Assembly (NCBI RefSeq): GCF_026168555.1
Contig: NZ_CP092471.1
Span: 444,501 to 508,500 of the forward strand
Reading direction: 5' to 3'
DNA from: Qipengyuania spongiae
GTDB taxonomy: Bacteria; Pseudomonadota; Alphaproteobacteria; Sphingomonadales; Sphingomonadaceae
DNA: 64,000 bases
In this document: positions 31,450-39,978 of the stretch, in pieces
Layout: each line of letters opens with the position of its first letter
Numbering within the stretch: the stretch's first letter is position 1
The notes under the pieces: model-generated
The model's input: only the letters and a program-made list of their open reading frames with translations
The model's database searches: none
Told to the model about the DNA's origin: nothing
Program-made: the position numbers and the translations under genes

Positions 31450-32979
31450 TCATGCTGTGCGGGCGGCGTACTCGTCGCGCAGTTCGCGCTTGTAGAGCTT
31501 GCCATTGGCCTCGCGGGGCAGGTCGGGGCGGAAGTCGAACTGGCGGGGCATCTTCACCTTGCTCAGGCGGGGGGCGAGAAAGGCGCGCAGCGTGTCGGCC
31601 AGCGCCTCGCCCGCATCGGCCATGTCGACCGGCTGGACCACGGCGACCACGCGCTCGCCGAGATCGGGATCGGGCGCGCCGATCACTGCGGCGTCCATCA
31701 CCTGCGGATGGGTGACGAGCAGGTTCTCTACCTCCTGCGGGTAGATGTTGACCCCGCCCGAGATGATCATGTGGCTCTGGCGATCGGTCAGATAGAGGAA
31801 CCCCTCCGCATCGACATGGCCGATATCGCCCAGAGTCATCCAGCCTTCGCGATGCATCGCCTCGGCGGTCTTGTCCGGATCGTTGTGATAGGTCGGCAGG
31901 ATCTCGTTCTCGAAGTAGACGAGACCGTCCTCGCCCGCCGGCAGCTCCTCGCCATCGGGGCTGCATATGTGCAGCGTGCCGTGGATCGCCCGGCCCACGG
32001 TTCCGGGATGGGTGAGCCAGTCGGCGGCCTTGACCAGCGTCATCCCGATGCCTTCCGAGCCGGCGTAGTACTCGTTGATGATCGGCCCCCACCATTCGAT
32101 CATTGCCCGCTTGACCGGCACAGGACATGGCGCGGCGGCATGGAGCGCGCGGGCGTGGCTCGAAAGGTCGAAACCCGCGCGCTCCAGGGGCTCGAGCTTG
32201 AGCATCCGCACGAAATGGGTGGGCACCCACTGGCTGTCGGTGACGCGGTGGGTCTCGATCGCCCGGAGCGCGGCCAGAGGCTCGAACTTCTCCATCACCA
32301 CCACCGTCCCGCCTAGGCGATGCGCGGTGGTGCACCATCCCAGCGGGGCGGCGTGATAGAGCGGCGCGGGCGAGAGATAGACCATCGAACCATCGGCCGG
32401 CATTCCCGCGCCCATCACCGCGAGGCCCACCAGCGCGGGCACTTCCTCGACATCGTCGGTCTGCGGGGGGCGGGGGCGCACGCCCTTGGGCCGGCCGGTC
32501 GTGCCGCTGGAATAGAGCATGTACTGGCCGGGCAGGGGATCGGCGAGCGGCTCGGCGCTCTGCGCTTCGATGGCGGCAGAAAGGTCCTCGTCTCTCTCGC
32601 CGCCGAGAATCAGGAATTCGCAGTCCGGGCACAGATCGCGCAGTTCCGCGACTTCATCGGCGAACTTCGTCGAGGTGATCAGCAGCCGCGACTCGCTGTC
32701 CTGCATGATGTAGGCGATTTCCGAAGCGGTTAGGCGGGTGGAGACCGGCACCATCATCGCCCCCGAACGCTGCGCCCCCCAAGCGAGCTGGAGGAACAGC
32801 GCGTTGTTCTCCATCAGAATGCCGAAATGCCCGCCCCCGGTCAGTCCGCGTTCGCGCAACACTCGGGCGAAACGGTTGGCGGTCTTGTCCATCTCACCAT
32901 AGGTCACCGTCTCGCCGCTTTCCGCCATGACGATCGCAGGATGGTCGGGACGCGCGCGCGCATGCGCAATGGGATGCAT
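31450..32979 (-). CDS. Acyl-CoA synthetase (AMP-forming)
   Basis: An adenylate-forming ligase of 509 residues that activates a carboxylic acid to its CoA thioester via an acyl-adenylate. The P-loop motif is YSSGTTGRPKG near residue 158, and the A5-type motif YYAGSEGIGMT is near 300. The acidic ribose-binding residue is in LGDIGHVDAEGFLYLTDRQSHMI (the Arg is near 400), and the catalytic lysine is near the C-terminus in REANGKLYKRELRD. A strong GAGGAG precedes the start. The motifs are intact, but the acid substrate (fatty or aromatic) cannot be decided. No obvious operon partner exists. Confidence 0.92.
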   Translation of the reverse strand: MHPIAHARARPDHPAIVMAESGETVTYGEMDKTANRFARVLRERGLTGGGHFGILMENNALFLQLAWGAQRSGAMMVPVSTRLTASEIAYIMQDSESRLLITSTKFADEVAELRDLCPDCEFLILGGERDEDLSAAIEAQSAEPLADPLPGQYMLYSSGTTGRPKGVRPRPPQTDDVEEVPALVGLAVMGAGMPADGSMVYLSPAPLYHAAPLGWCTTAHRLGGTVVVMEKFEPLAALRAIETHRVTDSQWVPTHFVRMLKLEPLERAGFDLSSHARALHAAAPCPVPVKRAMIEWWGPIINEYYAGSEGIGMTLVKAADWLTHPGTVGRAIHGTLHICSPDGEELPAGEDGLVYFENEILPTYHNDPDKTAEAMHREGWMTLGDIGHVDAEGFLYLTDRQSHMIISGGVNIYPQEVENLLVTHPQVMDAAVIGAPDPDLGERVVAVVQPVDMADAGEALADTLRAFLAPRLSKVKMPRQFDFRPDLPREANGKLYKRELRDEYAARTA

Positions 32980-33126
32980 CTGTCTCTCCTCGACGGCGGC
33001 CTCTTTACGGGCCGTCCGGTTGCGAGACGAAACTTACCCGCCCGTCGCAGGCTAGCAAGCAAAAAGGCGGCAGGTTGCCCCGCCGCCTCTTCGCTCTACC
33101 GTCCAAGGTATGTCTGGAAGTTCGGC

Positions 33127-33789
33127 CTACTCGTCGTCGCCGCCGCCCTTGCCGCCGTTATCGGCCATCGCGAGGCGCTCGCCGTTCATGTAGGGCGTCG
33201 GATCGACGGCCAGCCCGGCGACGCGCACCTCGTAATGGAGGTGCGGGCCGGTCGAGCGGCCGGTGGAGCCGACATAGCCGATCAGGTCGCCCTTGCGCAC
33301 CCGATCACCGGCCTTGACTTCGTAGCCCGACAGATGGGCGAAGCGGGTCTGCATGTCGGCGCCATGCTCGATCGCGATGTAGTTGCCGTAGCTCGAAAAC
33401 CATTCGGCCTTGCTGACATAGCCATCGGCCGTGGCATAGACCGGAGTGCCCGAGGCGGCGGCCAGATCGATACCCTTGTGGCCGCGCAGACCGCCGAGAA
33501 CCGGGTGGGTGCGCATGCCGAAATTGCTGCTGAGCCGGGCGTTCTCGAGCGGCATCTGCGAGGGGACCGACACCGCGCTGGCGACCGGCGCAGGGTTCTC
33601 GGTCTTTTCCCAGCTGGCAAAGAGTTCCTGGAACTGGCGATCCGATCCGTCCCGCGTAACGCTGACGCCCGGCTGTACGTGGCGTACCGACGGGGCGAGT
33701 TCCGCCTCGTCAGCCTGCGCCGGGGCTGCTGCCATGGTAAGCCCGGCAGCGAGCGCGACCAGCTTGGCTTTCAGGATTGTCTTGATCAT
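33127..33789 (-). CDS. M23 family metallopeptidase (LytM domain), exported
   Basis: A 220-residue exported protein. The signal peptide (MIKTILKAKLVALAAGLTMAAAPAQA) favours ATG 33789 over an in-frame ATG 15 codons upstream. The LytM domain (about 115-205) has the zinc ligands: the His of MRTHPVLGGLRGHKGIDLA with its Asp, and the HLHYEV motif with the catalytic His. It should cut peptidoglycan crosslinks in the periplasm, or act as a regulator of amidases. It is a lone gene with a glycine/aspartate-rich C-terminus (GGKGGGDDE). Confidence 0.92.
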   Translation of the reverse strand: MIKTILKAKLVALAAGLTMAAAPAQADEAELAPSVRHVQPGVSVTRDGSDRQFQELFASWEKTENPAPVASAVSVPSQMPLENARLSSNFGMRTHPVLGGLRGHKGIDLAAASGTPVYATADGYVSKAEWFSSYGNYIAIEHGADMQTRFAHLSGYEVKAGDRVRKGDLIGYVGSTGRSTGPHLHYEVRVAGLAVDPTPYMNGERLAMADNGGKGGGDDE

Positions 33790-33939
33790 GTGTCGGACCC
33801 GTCCTCGCGCAGGATCGCCGTCCTGCTTGTTCATAGTGGACCGGTCTTCGCCCCCCGGCGAACCTACCCGACCGATCCGGATTTCCCAGCGCCGGAACCC
33901 CCCGCCGCTTTGTGAGTTACGGGTTAACGGGTAAAAGGT

Positions 33940-34743
33940 TTACGAAACAAGCGCGGCATAGAACTCGCGCGGTAGACCGGCTGATCGACGCGCCGAGTCG
34001 TTGAACGGGCCTTTCAATTGCCCGCCAAAATGCAGTTTGACCAATTTCTGCCACAATTCCCGTGGCATTTCGTCGCGCCGGTCGCTCACCTTATCGAACC
34101 ACTTGGCACCGACGGCGACATGGCGAATCTCATCGTCAAGGATTCGTTCGAGGATCAGCGTGCCGTTCCTGTCTCCTAAATGGCGAACGCGCTCGATTGT
34201 AGCGGGCGTGACGTCCAGCCCGCGCGCTTCCAGAACCATTGGCACCACTGCCAGGCGCGCGGCCACATCGTGCGCGGTATCCCGCGCCGCCTGCCACAAT
34301 CCGTCATGGGCAGGAAGCGCGCCGTAGTGCGAACCGAGTGCACGCAATTTTCTCTCGAGAAGCGCGAAATGCATGGCCTCATCCGCCGCGACCGCGAGAA
34401 AATCGGACACGAACGCCTCGCCCATTTCGGCCCCGAAGCGCCCGGCCATGTCGAGCGCGAGGTCGATGGCGACGAATTCGATATGCGCGATCGCATGCCA
34501 CAGCGCGATCCGTCCCCGTTCCGACCCGCCCTTGCCGCGCCGGGGCATCCTGCCGGGCGGGAGGAGTTCGGGCCGGTCCGGCCTCGCCGGCGCGTCGGGC
34601 ATCGGCGCAGTCAGGTCGAAAAACAGCCGCCCGAGCCGCCAGTCGCGCGCGATGCGGCGGGCGGCGAACAGCTTGGCCTGCGGCTCGCCGATCAGGAGCG
34701 CGGCGCGGATTGCATCGCCGACGGCAGGCTTGGCATCGCTCAC
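33940..34743 (-). CDS. DUF455 family ferritin-like protein
   Basis: A 267-residue helical protein of the ferritin-like superfamily. Metal-binding candidates are the Glu and His in AHIEFVAIDLALDMA (near 95), EAMHFALLERKL (near 135) and DDEIRHVAVGAKWF (near 215), which together make the usual ExxH pattern of a di-iron site. The substrate is unknown; relatives include MiaE-like hydroxylases. The start is GTG 34743, overlapping the bcp stop as GTGA, so translation is coupled. It closes the glnE-bcp-DUF455 operon. The cleft between conserved ExxH motifs suggests an oxygenase, but this is inference. Confidence 0.85.
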   Translation of the reverse strand: MSDAKPAVGDAIRAALLIGEPQAKLFAARRIARDWRLGRLFFDLTAPMPDAPARPDRPELLPPGRMPRRGKGGSERGRIALWHAIAHIEFVAIDLALDMAGRFGAEMGEAFVSDFLAVAADEAMHFALLERKLRALGSHYGALPAHDGLWQAARDTAHDVAARLAVVPMVLEARGLDVTPATIERVRHLGDRNGTLILERILDDEIRHVAVGAKWFDKVSDRRDEMPRELWQKLVKLHFGGQLKGPFNDSARRSAGLPREFYAALVS

Positions 34744-35213
34744 ACTGTGCGAACCGCCTCCAGCACGGCCTCGGCATGGCCTTTGACCTTCACCTTGTCC
34801 CACACCCGCTCGATCGTGCCGTCGGCGCCGACCAGATAGGTGGTGCGGACCATACCCATGAAGGTCTTCCCGTACATCTGCTTCTCGGTCCAGATGCCGA
34901 GCGCGTCGGACAAGCCTCCATCCTCGGCATCGGTCGCGAGATCCACGCCAAGGTCGTGCTTGGCGATGAAATTGCGGTGCTTCTGCGGGGAATCCTTGCT
35001 CACACCCAGGAGCGCGGCGCCCGCATCGGCGAACTGCGGTGCGAGCGCGGTGAAATCCTTCGCCTCGGTCGTGCAGCCGGGCGTGTTGTCCTTGGGATAG
35101 AAAAACAGGACCAGCCGGCGCCCCGCATATTCTCCCGGCCTGACGGTTCCGCCGTCTGGCGTCTCCATCGCGATATCGGGCATCGGGTCGCCTTCGTGCG
35201 GTCTTTCCTTCAT
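34740..35213 (-). CDS. bcp: Thioredoxin-dependent peroxiredoxin (Bcp type), single Cys
   Basis: A 157-residue peroxiredoxin that reduces hydroperoxides in the cytoplasm. The peroxidatic cysteine lies in PKDNTPGCTTEAKDF. It is the only cysteine in the protein: the position where E. coli BCP has its resolving cysteine (five residues on) is Lys here, so an external thiol must regenerate it. The ATG at 35213 overlaps the glnE stop as ATGA. The gene sits between glnE and the DUF455 gene. Confidence 0.93.
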   Translation of the reverse strand: MKERPHEGDPMPDIAMETPDGGTVRPGEYAGRRLVLFFYPKDNTPGCTTEAKDFTALAPQFADAGAALLGVSKDSPQKHRNFIAKHDLGVDLATDAEDGGLSDALGIWTEKQMYGKTFMGMVRTTYLVGADGTIERVWDKVKVKGHAEAVLEAVRTV

Positions 35214-37894
35214 CGATCGATCTCCATCGTTTCGCCAAGAGCGGCCTGCCATGCGACCGCGATCCCGCGCCGCGCCGAGGCGATCGCGGGAAGCAAGCGG
35301 TCGGGCGAATCCAGCCCGGCCTGCTGCGCCAGCACCTCTGCCGCGACGCGGCCGGGCATGGCAAGGTCCGGGGCGAGCAGGCGCCCGCCGACGAGAATGC
35401 GGGTGAGCAGGCGATGCGCCTCGACCAGATCGCCGGGCAGGCTGCCCGCCGCCACTAGCTCGCCGAGAGCGGAGGACAAATCCGGCACGAACGCCGTCCG
35501 TTCGCGCAATTGCAGGTAGTGGATCAGGAATTCCAGATCGACGAGCCCGCCGCGCAGCAGCTTGACGTCGAGCTCGCCACGCGCCGGCTTGTGCGCCGCC
35601 ATCTCGCCCCGCATGGCGAGCACGTCCTCGCGCAGCTTGGCGGGATCGCGATCGCGGGACAGCACGCTTTCGATGATACAGCCGAGTTCGGCGGCGCTCT
35701 CCTCGGATCCGACAAGCACGCGGGCGCGGCACAGCGTCATGTGCTCCCAGGTCCAGGCATCCTCTTGCTGGTAGCGCGCGAAGCTCGACAGCCCCGATGC
35801 CAGCGGCCCCTGCGCGCCCTGCGGCCGCAGCCGCGTGTCGATCTCGTACAGCGCGCCTTCCGCCGTGGGCACGCTCAGCGCGGCTGTCACGCGCTGGGCG
35901 AGGCGATTGTAATAGAGCGTCTGGCCAAGTGGTCTCGGGCCATCGGATTCACCCTGCGCGCTTTCGGCGAAGAGATAGATGATATCGAGGTCGGAAGCAT
36001 GGGTGAGCGCCCCGCCGCCCAGCCGGCCAAGGCCGAGTACCAGCAACCCGCCATCCTCGAACCGGCCGTGTCGCTGCGCGAACTCGTCCGCCGCCGCCTG
36101 TGTCGCGACCTCCAGAGCGGCTTCGGCCGTGCGCGACAGCGCTTCGGCCACGTGGAGCGGGTCCTGCACCGCCTCGACCAACTGCATGCCGAGAGCGAAA
36201 CGGATCTCCCCGGTCACGATGCGGATGCGGTCGAGCTTCTGCTCGTAGTCGTCATCGCTCTCGCCCCGCCGCATTCGCGCCGCGATCGCCCCGACATCGC
36301 CGGGAAGGTCGAACGCGCTGTGATCGATAAGCGCATCGAGCAGTTCGGGCCTGCGCGCCAGTTCGTCGGCCAGCGGCGGGGCAATGGTCAGGCAATCGAC
36401 CAGCAGGCCGAGCAGCGCCGGACGCGCTTCGAGCAGACGGAAGAAATTGATCGCCGTGGGCAGGCGCTCGATCAGGGTTTCCCAACGAGCCAGCGCCAGA
36501 TCGGGTGCATCGGCCTGCGCCAGGGCAGCGAGGAGATCGGGCCGCACGGCATCGAAGGCGGCGAGGGCCGCCGGGCTCCGCAGTGCGCGGTACTGACCGC
36601 TCGACCAGCCGGACACGCGCGCGGCAAGGTCGGCTGCAATGTCGTCGGGGAGCTCGCCGGCAAGCCGCACAAGCGGCGCGTCCCCCTCATGCCCTCCATC
36701 CTCGGCGAGAAGGCGGTCGTAGGCCCGGGCAACCGGACGACAGGTTTCGCGCAAGGCGGCGATCATCGCCTGCCCGTCCTTTTGCCCGTCCAGCCGCGCG
36801 ACGTTGTCGAGCGCGTCTCCGGCGGGAAGGCTGTGCGTCTGGCGATCGTTCACCATCTGCAACCGGTGTTCGGCGACCCGCAGCCGGTCGTAGCTTTCGC
36901 CGAGCAGCCGCGCGTTCTCGCTCTCGATGCGTCCGGCACTCGCCAGCGCATCGAGGGCACTCCGCGTTCCCCGGCAGCGTAGCGAGGCATCGCGCCCGCC
37001 ATGGATGAGCTGGTGCGTCTGCGCGAAGAACTCGATCTCCCGAATACCGCCACGGCCCAGTTTCAGATTGAAGGCGGGCGCTGGTTCGGTCGGACCCGCC
37101 TGACGGTCGCGAATGCGGGCGGTGAGGCGGCGCACCTCGTCGATGGCGCCGAAATCGAGGCTGCGCCGCCAGACGAACGGCCGGATGGTCTCGAGAAATT
37201 CCTCGCCGGCCGCGATGTCTCCGGCGCAGGCGCGGGCGCGGATATAGGCGGCGCGCTCCCAGGCGAGGGCGGAGCTCTCGTAATGGGTCGTTGCCGCGCC
37301 CAGCGAGATCGCCAGCGGGCTGACCTCCGATGCCGGTCTCAAGCGCAGGTCGACGCGGAAGACGTAGCCGTCTTCGGTCACGTCGGAGAGCAGGCGGACC
37401 ACGTCCCGGGCATAGCGCTGCGCGGCCTCGCCCGGCTCGTCACGCGCGCGGCGCGGCATGCGCTCCGGATCGAACAGCAGGATGGGATCGATGTCGGAGC
37501 TGTAGTTGAGTTCGCCCGCCCCGTGCTTGCCGAGCGCCAGCGCGATGAAACCGTCCGGCTCCGCATCGGGCACGCGCCGCGCGATGGCGGCGGTAATGGC
37601 GCGGTCGAGCGCGCGGTCGGCCAGCGCCGTCAGCTCTTCCATGACCTGCGAGAGCGAAGAGGCGCCGGCGAGATCCCCCACCCCCAGCACAAGCGCCAGG
37701 GCACTGCGCTCGCGCCGCAGGGCCACGGCCACGTCCGGCTCGTCGATCCCGAGAGCCTTGGCCCGCACCAGCGCTTCGGCACCCTCCCCGGCCTCCAGCA
37801 TCCCGGCCAGTTCGGGGAAGCGGTCCAGCATTTGCGACAGGAACGGCGAATGGGCGCGGGCCCGGGCCAGTGCGTTCGTCCAGTCGCCATCCAT
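35210..37894 (-). CDS. glnE: Bifunctional glutamine synthetase adenylyltransferase/deadenylase
   Basis: An enzyme of 894 residues that attaches AMP to glutamine synthetase and removes it, so setting nitrogen assimilation. It has two nucleotidyltransferase domains. The N-terminal deadenylase carries YSSDIDPILLFDP (DxD), and the C-terminal adenylylase carries THASDLDIIYLFAE (DxD). Each is followed by the GTRSALDAL- or LREDVLAMR-type helical region; a central PII-responsive linker lies between them. ATG 37894 is chosen since the upstream extension lacks coding character and the family begins near there. The gene shares the ATGA overlap with bcp. It is the regulatory link to glutamate synthase in the same window. 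Confidence 0.95.
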   Translation of the reverse strand: MDGDWTNALARARAHSPFLSQMLDRFPELAGMLEAGEGAEALVRAKALGIDEPDVAVALRRERSALALVLGVGDLAGASSLSQVMEELTALADRALDRAITAAIARRVPDAEPDGFIALALGKHGAGELNYSSDIDPILLFDPERMPRRARDEPGEAAQRYARDVVRLLSDVTEDGYVFRVDLRLRPASEVSPLAISLGAATTHYESSALAWERAAYIRARACAGDIAAGEEFLETIRPFVWRRSLDFGAIDEVRRLTARIRDRQAGPTEPAPAFNLKLGRGGIREIEFFAQTHQLIHGGRDASLRCRGTRSALDALASAGRIESENARLLGESYDRLRVAEHRLQMVNDRQTHSLPAGDALDNVARLDGQKDGQAMIAALRETCRPVARAYDRLLAEDGGHEGDAPLVRLAGELPDDIAADLAARVSGWSSGQYRALRSPAALAAFDAVRPDLLAALAQADAPDLALARWETLIERLPTAINFFRLLEARPALLGLLVDCLTIAPPLADELARRPELLDALIDHSAFDLPGDVGAIAARMRRGESDDDYEQKLDRIRIVTGEIRFALGMQLVEAVQDPLHVAEALSRTAEAALEVATQAAADEFAQRHGRFEDGGLLVLGLGRLGGGALTHASDLDIIYLFAESAQGESDGPRPLGQTLYYNRLAQRVTAALSVPTAEGALYEIDTRLRPQGAQGPLASGLSSFARYQQEDAWTWEHMTLCRARVLVGSEESAAELGCIIESVLSRDRDPAKLREDVLAMRGEMAAHKPARGELDVKLLRGGLVDLEFLIHYLQLRERTAFVPDLSSALGELVAAGSLPGDLVEAHRLLTRILVGGRLLAPDLAMPGRVAAEVLAQQAGLDSPDRLLPAIASARRGIAVAWQAALGETMEIDR

Positions 37895-38090
37895 CCCGCC
37901 CGTCTGGCGTGCACGGCGCCGCGGCGCAAGTCCGCGGGCGATGCTTGCGGGGGCGTGGCTGGTCTGCAAAGACGCCGCCAACCCGCCAGACTTCAGGAAG
38001 CCTCGCGATGATTCCGACCTATCACCGCGTGCTCACCCTTTTCCGTTCCGCTGGCGCCGCTGCTTCGACCATGACCGAAAGAACCACGCC

Positions 38091-39065
38091 ATGACCGTTC
38101 GCCTTCCGCCCGAATGGGCACCCCAGCAATGGCTTTGGATCGGCTTTCCCCACGACGCCGAGGAATGGCCGGACATTCTCGGCCTGGCGCAGGAGCAGAT
38201 CGCCGCTTTCGCCAGCGCCGTCGCCGATAGCGGGCAGGAGGTGCGCCTGCTGGTCAGGGACGCGGCGAACGAGGCCCGCGCGCGCGAACTGACCAGCGCG
38301 GCGGTGACGTTCGAACGGCGCGAATACGGTGACATCTGGCTGCGCGATACCGGTCCGTTGGTCCGCACCGACGGCAGCGCGCTGCGCTTCGGCTTCAATG
38401 GCTGGGGCGGGAAATACATCATGGCCGGAGACGAGACGATCGGTGCCGAACTCGCCGCCGATGCCGGACTGGCGGTGGAAACGCCGGACTGGATACTCGA
38501 GGGCGGCGCGATCGACGTCGACGGCGCGGGCCGTCTGGTGACGACCGAGGAATGCCTGCTCAACCCCAACCGCAATCCCGATCTCTCGCGCGAACAGATC
38601 GAGGAGCGGCTGCGCGAACGATTCGGTGTCTCCGAGATCGTCTGGCTCGGCAAGGGCCTCGTCAACGATCACACCGACGGGCACGTCGACAATCTCGCGC
38701 GTTTCGTAGCTCCCGGCGCGATCGCCCTGCCGCGGGCGACCAGTGCGGACGATCCCCATCGCGCGATCTACGAGGATGCACGCGAGCGGGTCCAGCGGAC
38801 CGGCCTGTCGGTCTTCGGCATCCCCTCGCCCGGCGCAGTGACCATGGGCGGAGACATCGCCCCAGCAAGCTACATGAACTTCGCAATTACCGACGCGCTC
38901 GTCGTCGTGCCGACCTACGGATCGGTGCATGACAAGGAAGCGGTCGCGGCGATCGGGGAGCTGTTCCCCACGCGCCGGGCAATCGGCCTGCCCGCCGATG
39001 CCGTGCTGGCGGGCGGCGGCTCCTTCCACTGCGCCTCGATTCAGATGCCGCGGATCGAGGCTTAA
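38091..39065 (+). CDS. aguA: Agmatine deiminase
   Basis: Hydrolyses agmatine to N-carbamoylputrescine, part of arginine-to-putrescine conversion; 324 residues. Family motifs are intact: DIWLRDTGP near residue 80 (substrate binding), LEGGAIDVDG near 135, the catalytic His in NDHTDGHVDN near 190, and the nucleophile Cys in GGGSFHCASIQMPR near the end. ATG 38091 begins MTVRLPPEWAPQQ, the normal family N-terminus; the frame stays open upstream but is not coding. It diverges from glnE across a 196-base gap. The partner N-carbamoylputrescine amidase is not in the window. Confidence 0.94.
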   Translation: MTVRLPPEWAPQQWLWIGFPHDAEEWPDILGLAQEQIAAFASAVADSGQEVRLLVRDAANEARARELTSAAVTFERREYGDIWLRDTGPLVRTDGSALRFGFNGWGGKYIMAGDETIGAELAADAGLAVETPDWILEGGAIDVDGAGRLVTTEECLLNPNRNPDLSREQIEERLRERFGVSEIVWLGKGLVNDHTDGHVDNLARFVAPGAIALPRATSADDPHRAIYEDARERVQRTGLSVFGIPSPGAVTMGGDIAPASYMNFAITDALVVVPTYGSVHDKEAVAAIGELFPTRRAIGLPADAVLAGGGSFHCASIQMPRIEA

Positions 39066-39100
39066 CGCGGCGTTAGGATTTCGTGGCGAGAATGCGGACC

Positions 39101-39223
39101 ATGGCTCGCCTCTCCGACCTCATCCGCCAGTCTTCGTCGCAGGTTGGGGAAATCGCGCGGTTCGCCATGGTCGCCATATGTGGCATGGCGCTGACGCTGG
39201 CCGGACCCGCCCTGCCGTTCTGA
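39101..39223 (+). CDS. Possible small membrane protein
   Basis: A 40-codon frame right after the agmatine deiminase stop. The first half (MARLSDLIRQSSSQVGEIARF) looks amphipathic and the second half (AMVAICGMALTLAGPALPF) hydrophobic, a common plan for tiny membrane proteins. An ATG at 39092 is an alternative start. The ribosome binding site is weak and no neighbour gives a role, so it may be spurious. Confidence 0.35.
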   Translation: MARLSDLIRQSSSQVGEIARFAMVAICGMALTLAGPALPF

Positions 39224-39227
39224 TGCG

Positions 39228-39971
39228 TCAGAGCAGGCGCAGGATCGCCGCCGCGGCGGCGCCGCCCAGCACCAGACCCACCACCGTTCGCCAGGCCGGG
39301 TCGCTGACCGCATCCGAAGCCTTGTCACCCAGCCGATTGCCGAGCACGACCGCCGGAAACAGGAGCAGCGCGAACATTGCCAGCCTCCAGTCGAGCACGC
39401 CCAGCGCCGTGCCCGATCCCAGCCCGGCAAGCCCGGCGCAGGTGAAGACCAGCATCATCGATGCCTTAGCGGTCTCGCGCGGGAGATTGCGCCCGACATA
39501 ATAGGGCACGACGGGCGGTCCGGGCATTCCGGCGTAGCCGGTCATCAACCCACTGACGATTCCGACCGCACCCGTCGTCGCAGCGCCGTGTTCGAGCCGC
39601 GAGCGCTGCGGCAGAAGCACCGCGACGAAAGCGGACAGGGCAATGAGCGCGATGACGAGCCGCGCGATGTCGGGGCTCGTCACCGCGAGCATGTGAAGAC
39701 CGGCGGGTGTGAACAGAAGCACCAGCGCACACAGCATCCAGGCGGAACGTTCCGCCCCGCGCATCAGCCGCCGAATTTCGATCAACCCGATGAACAGCGA
39801 AAGGAAGTTCGCCAGAAGCACCGCATCCACCGGCATCAGCGCCAGTGCGAGGATCGGCACCAGCAGGATCGCCATGCCGAACCCCGTCAACCCGCGCACG
39901 AAGGCGGAGCCGAACGCTGCAAGCAGGGCGATCCCGATCTGCAGCGGCGCGTAGCCGGCGAGAACCTCCAC
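39228..39971 (-). CDS. TauE/SafE (TSUP) family transporter
   Basis: A polytopic inner-membrane protein of 247 residues with about eight hydrophobic segments, of the sulfite/organosulfonate exporter family. Two copies of the family's signature are visible: GFGMAILLVPILALALMPVDAVLLANF in the first half and GYAGMPGPPVVPYYVGRN in the second. The start is GTG 39971, seven bases after the thrS stop in the same direction. The true substrate is unknown: sulfite, sulfoacetate and taurine are known for relatives. Confidence 0.88.
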   Translation of the reverse strand: MEVLAGYAPLQIGIALLAAFGSAFVRGLTGFGMAILLVPILALALMPVDAVLLANFLSLFIGLIEIRRLMRGAERSAWMLCALVLLFTPAGLHMLAVTSPDIARLVIALIALSAFVAVLLPQRSRLEHGAATTGAVGIVSGLMTGYAGMPGPPVVPYYVGRNLPRETAKASMMLVFTCAGLAGLGSGTALGVLDWRLAMFALLLFPAVVLGNRLGDKASDAVSDPAWRTVVGLVLGGAAAAAILRLL

Positions 39972-39978
39972 CCGCCGG

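Noticed and set aside
33900..33955. Repeats resembling CtrA half-sites (TTAACC, TTTACC) upstream of the M23 peptidase
   Set aside because: The spacing does not match the TTAA-N7-TTAA consensus, so I do not claim a CtrA site.
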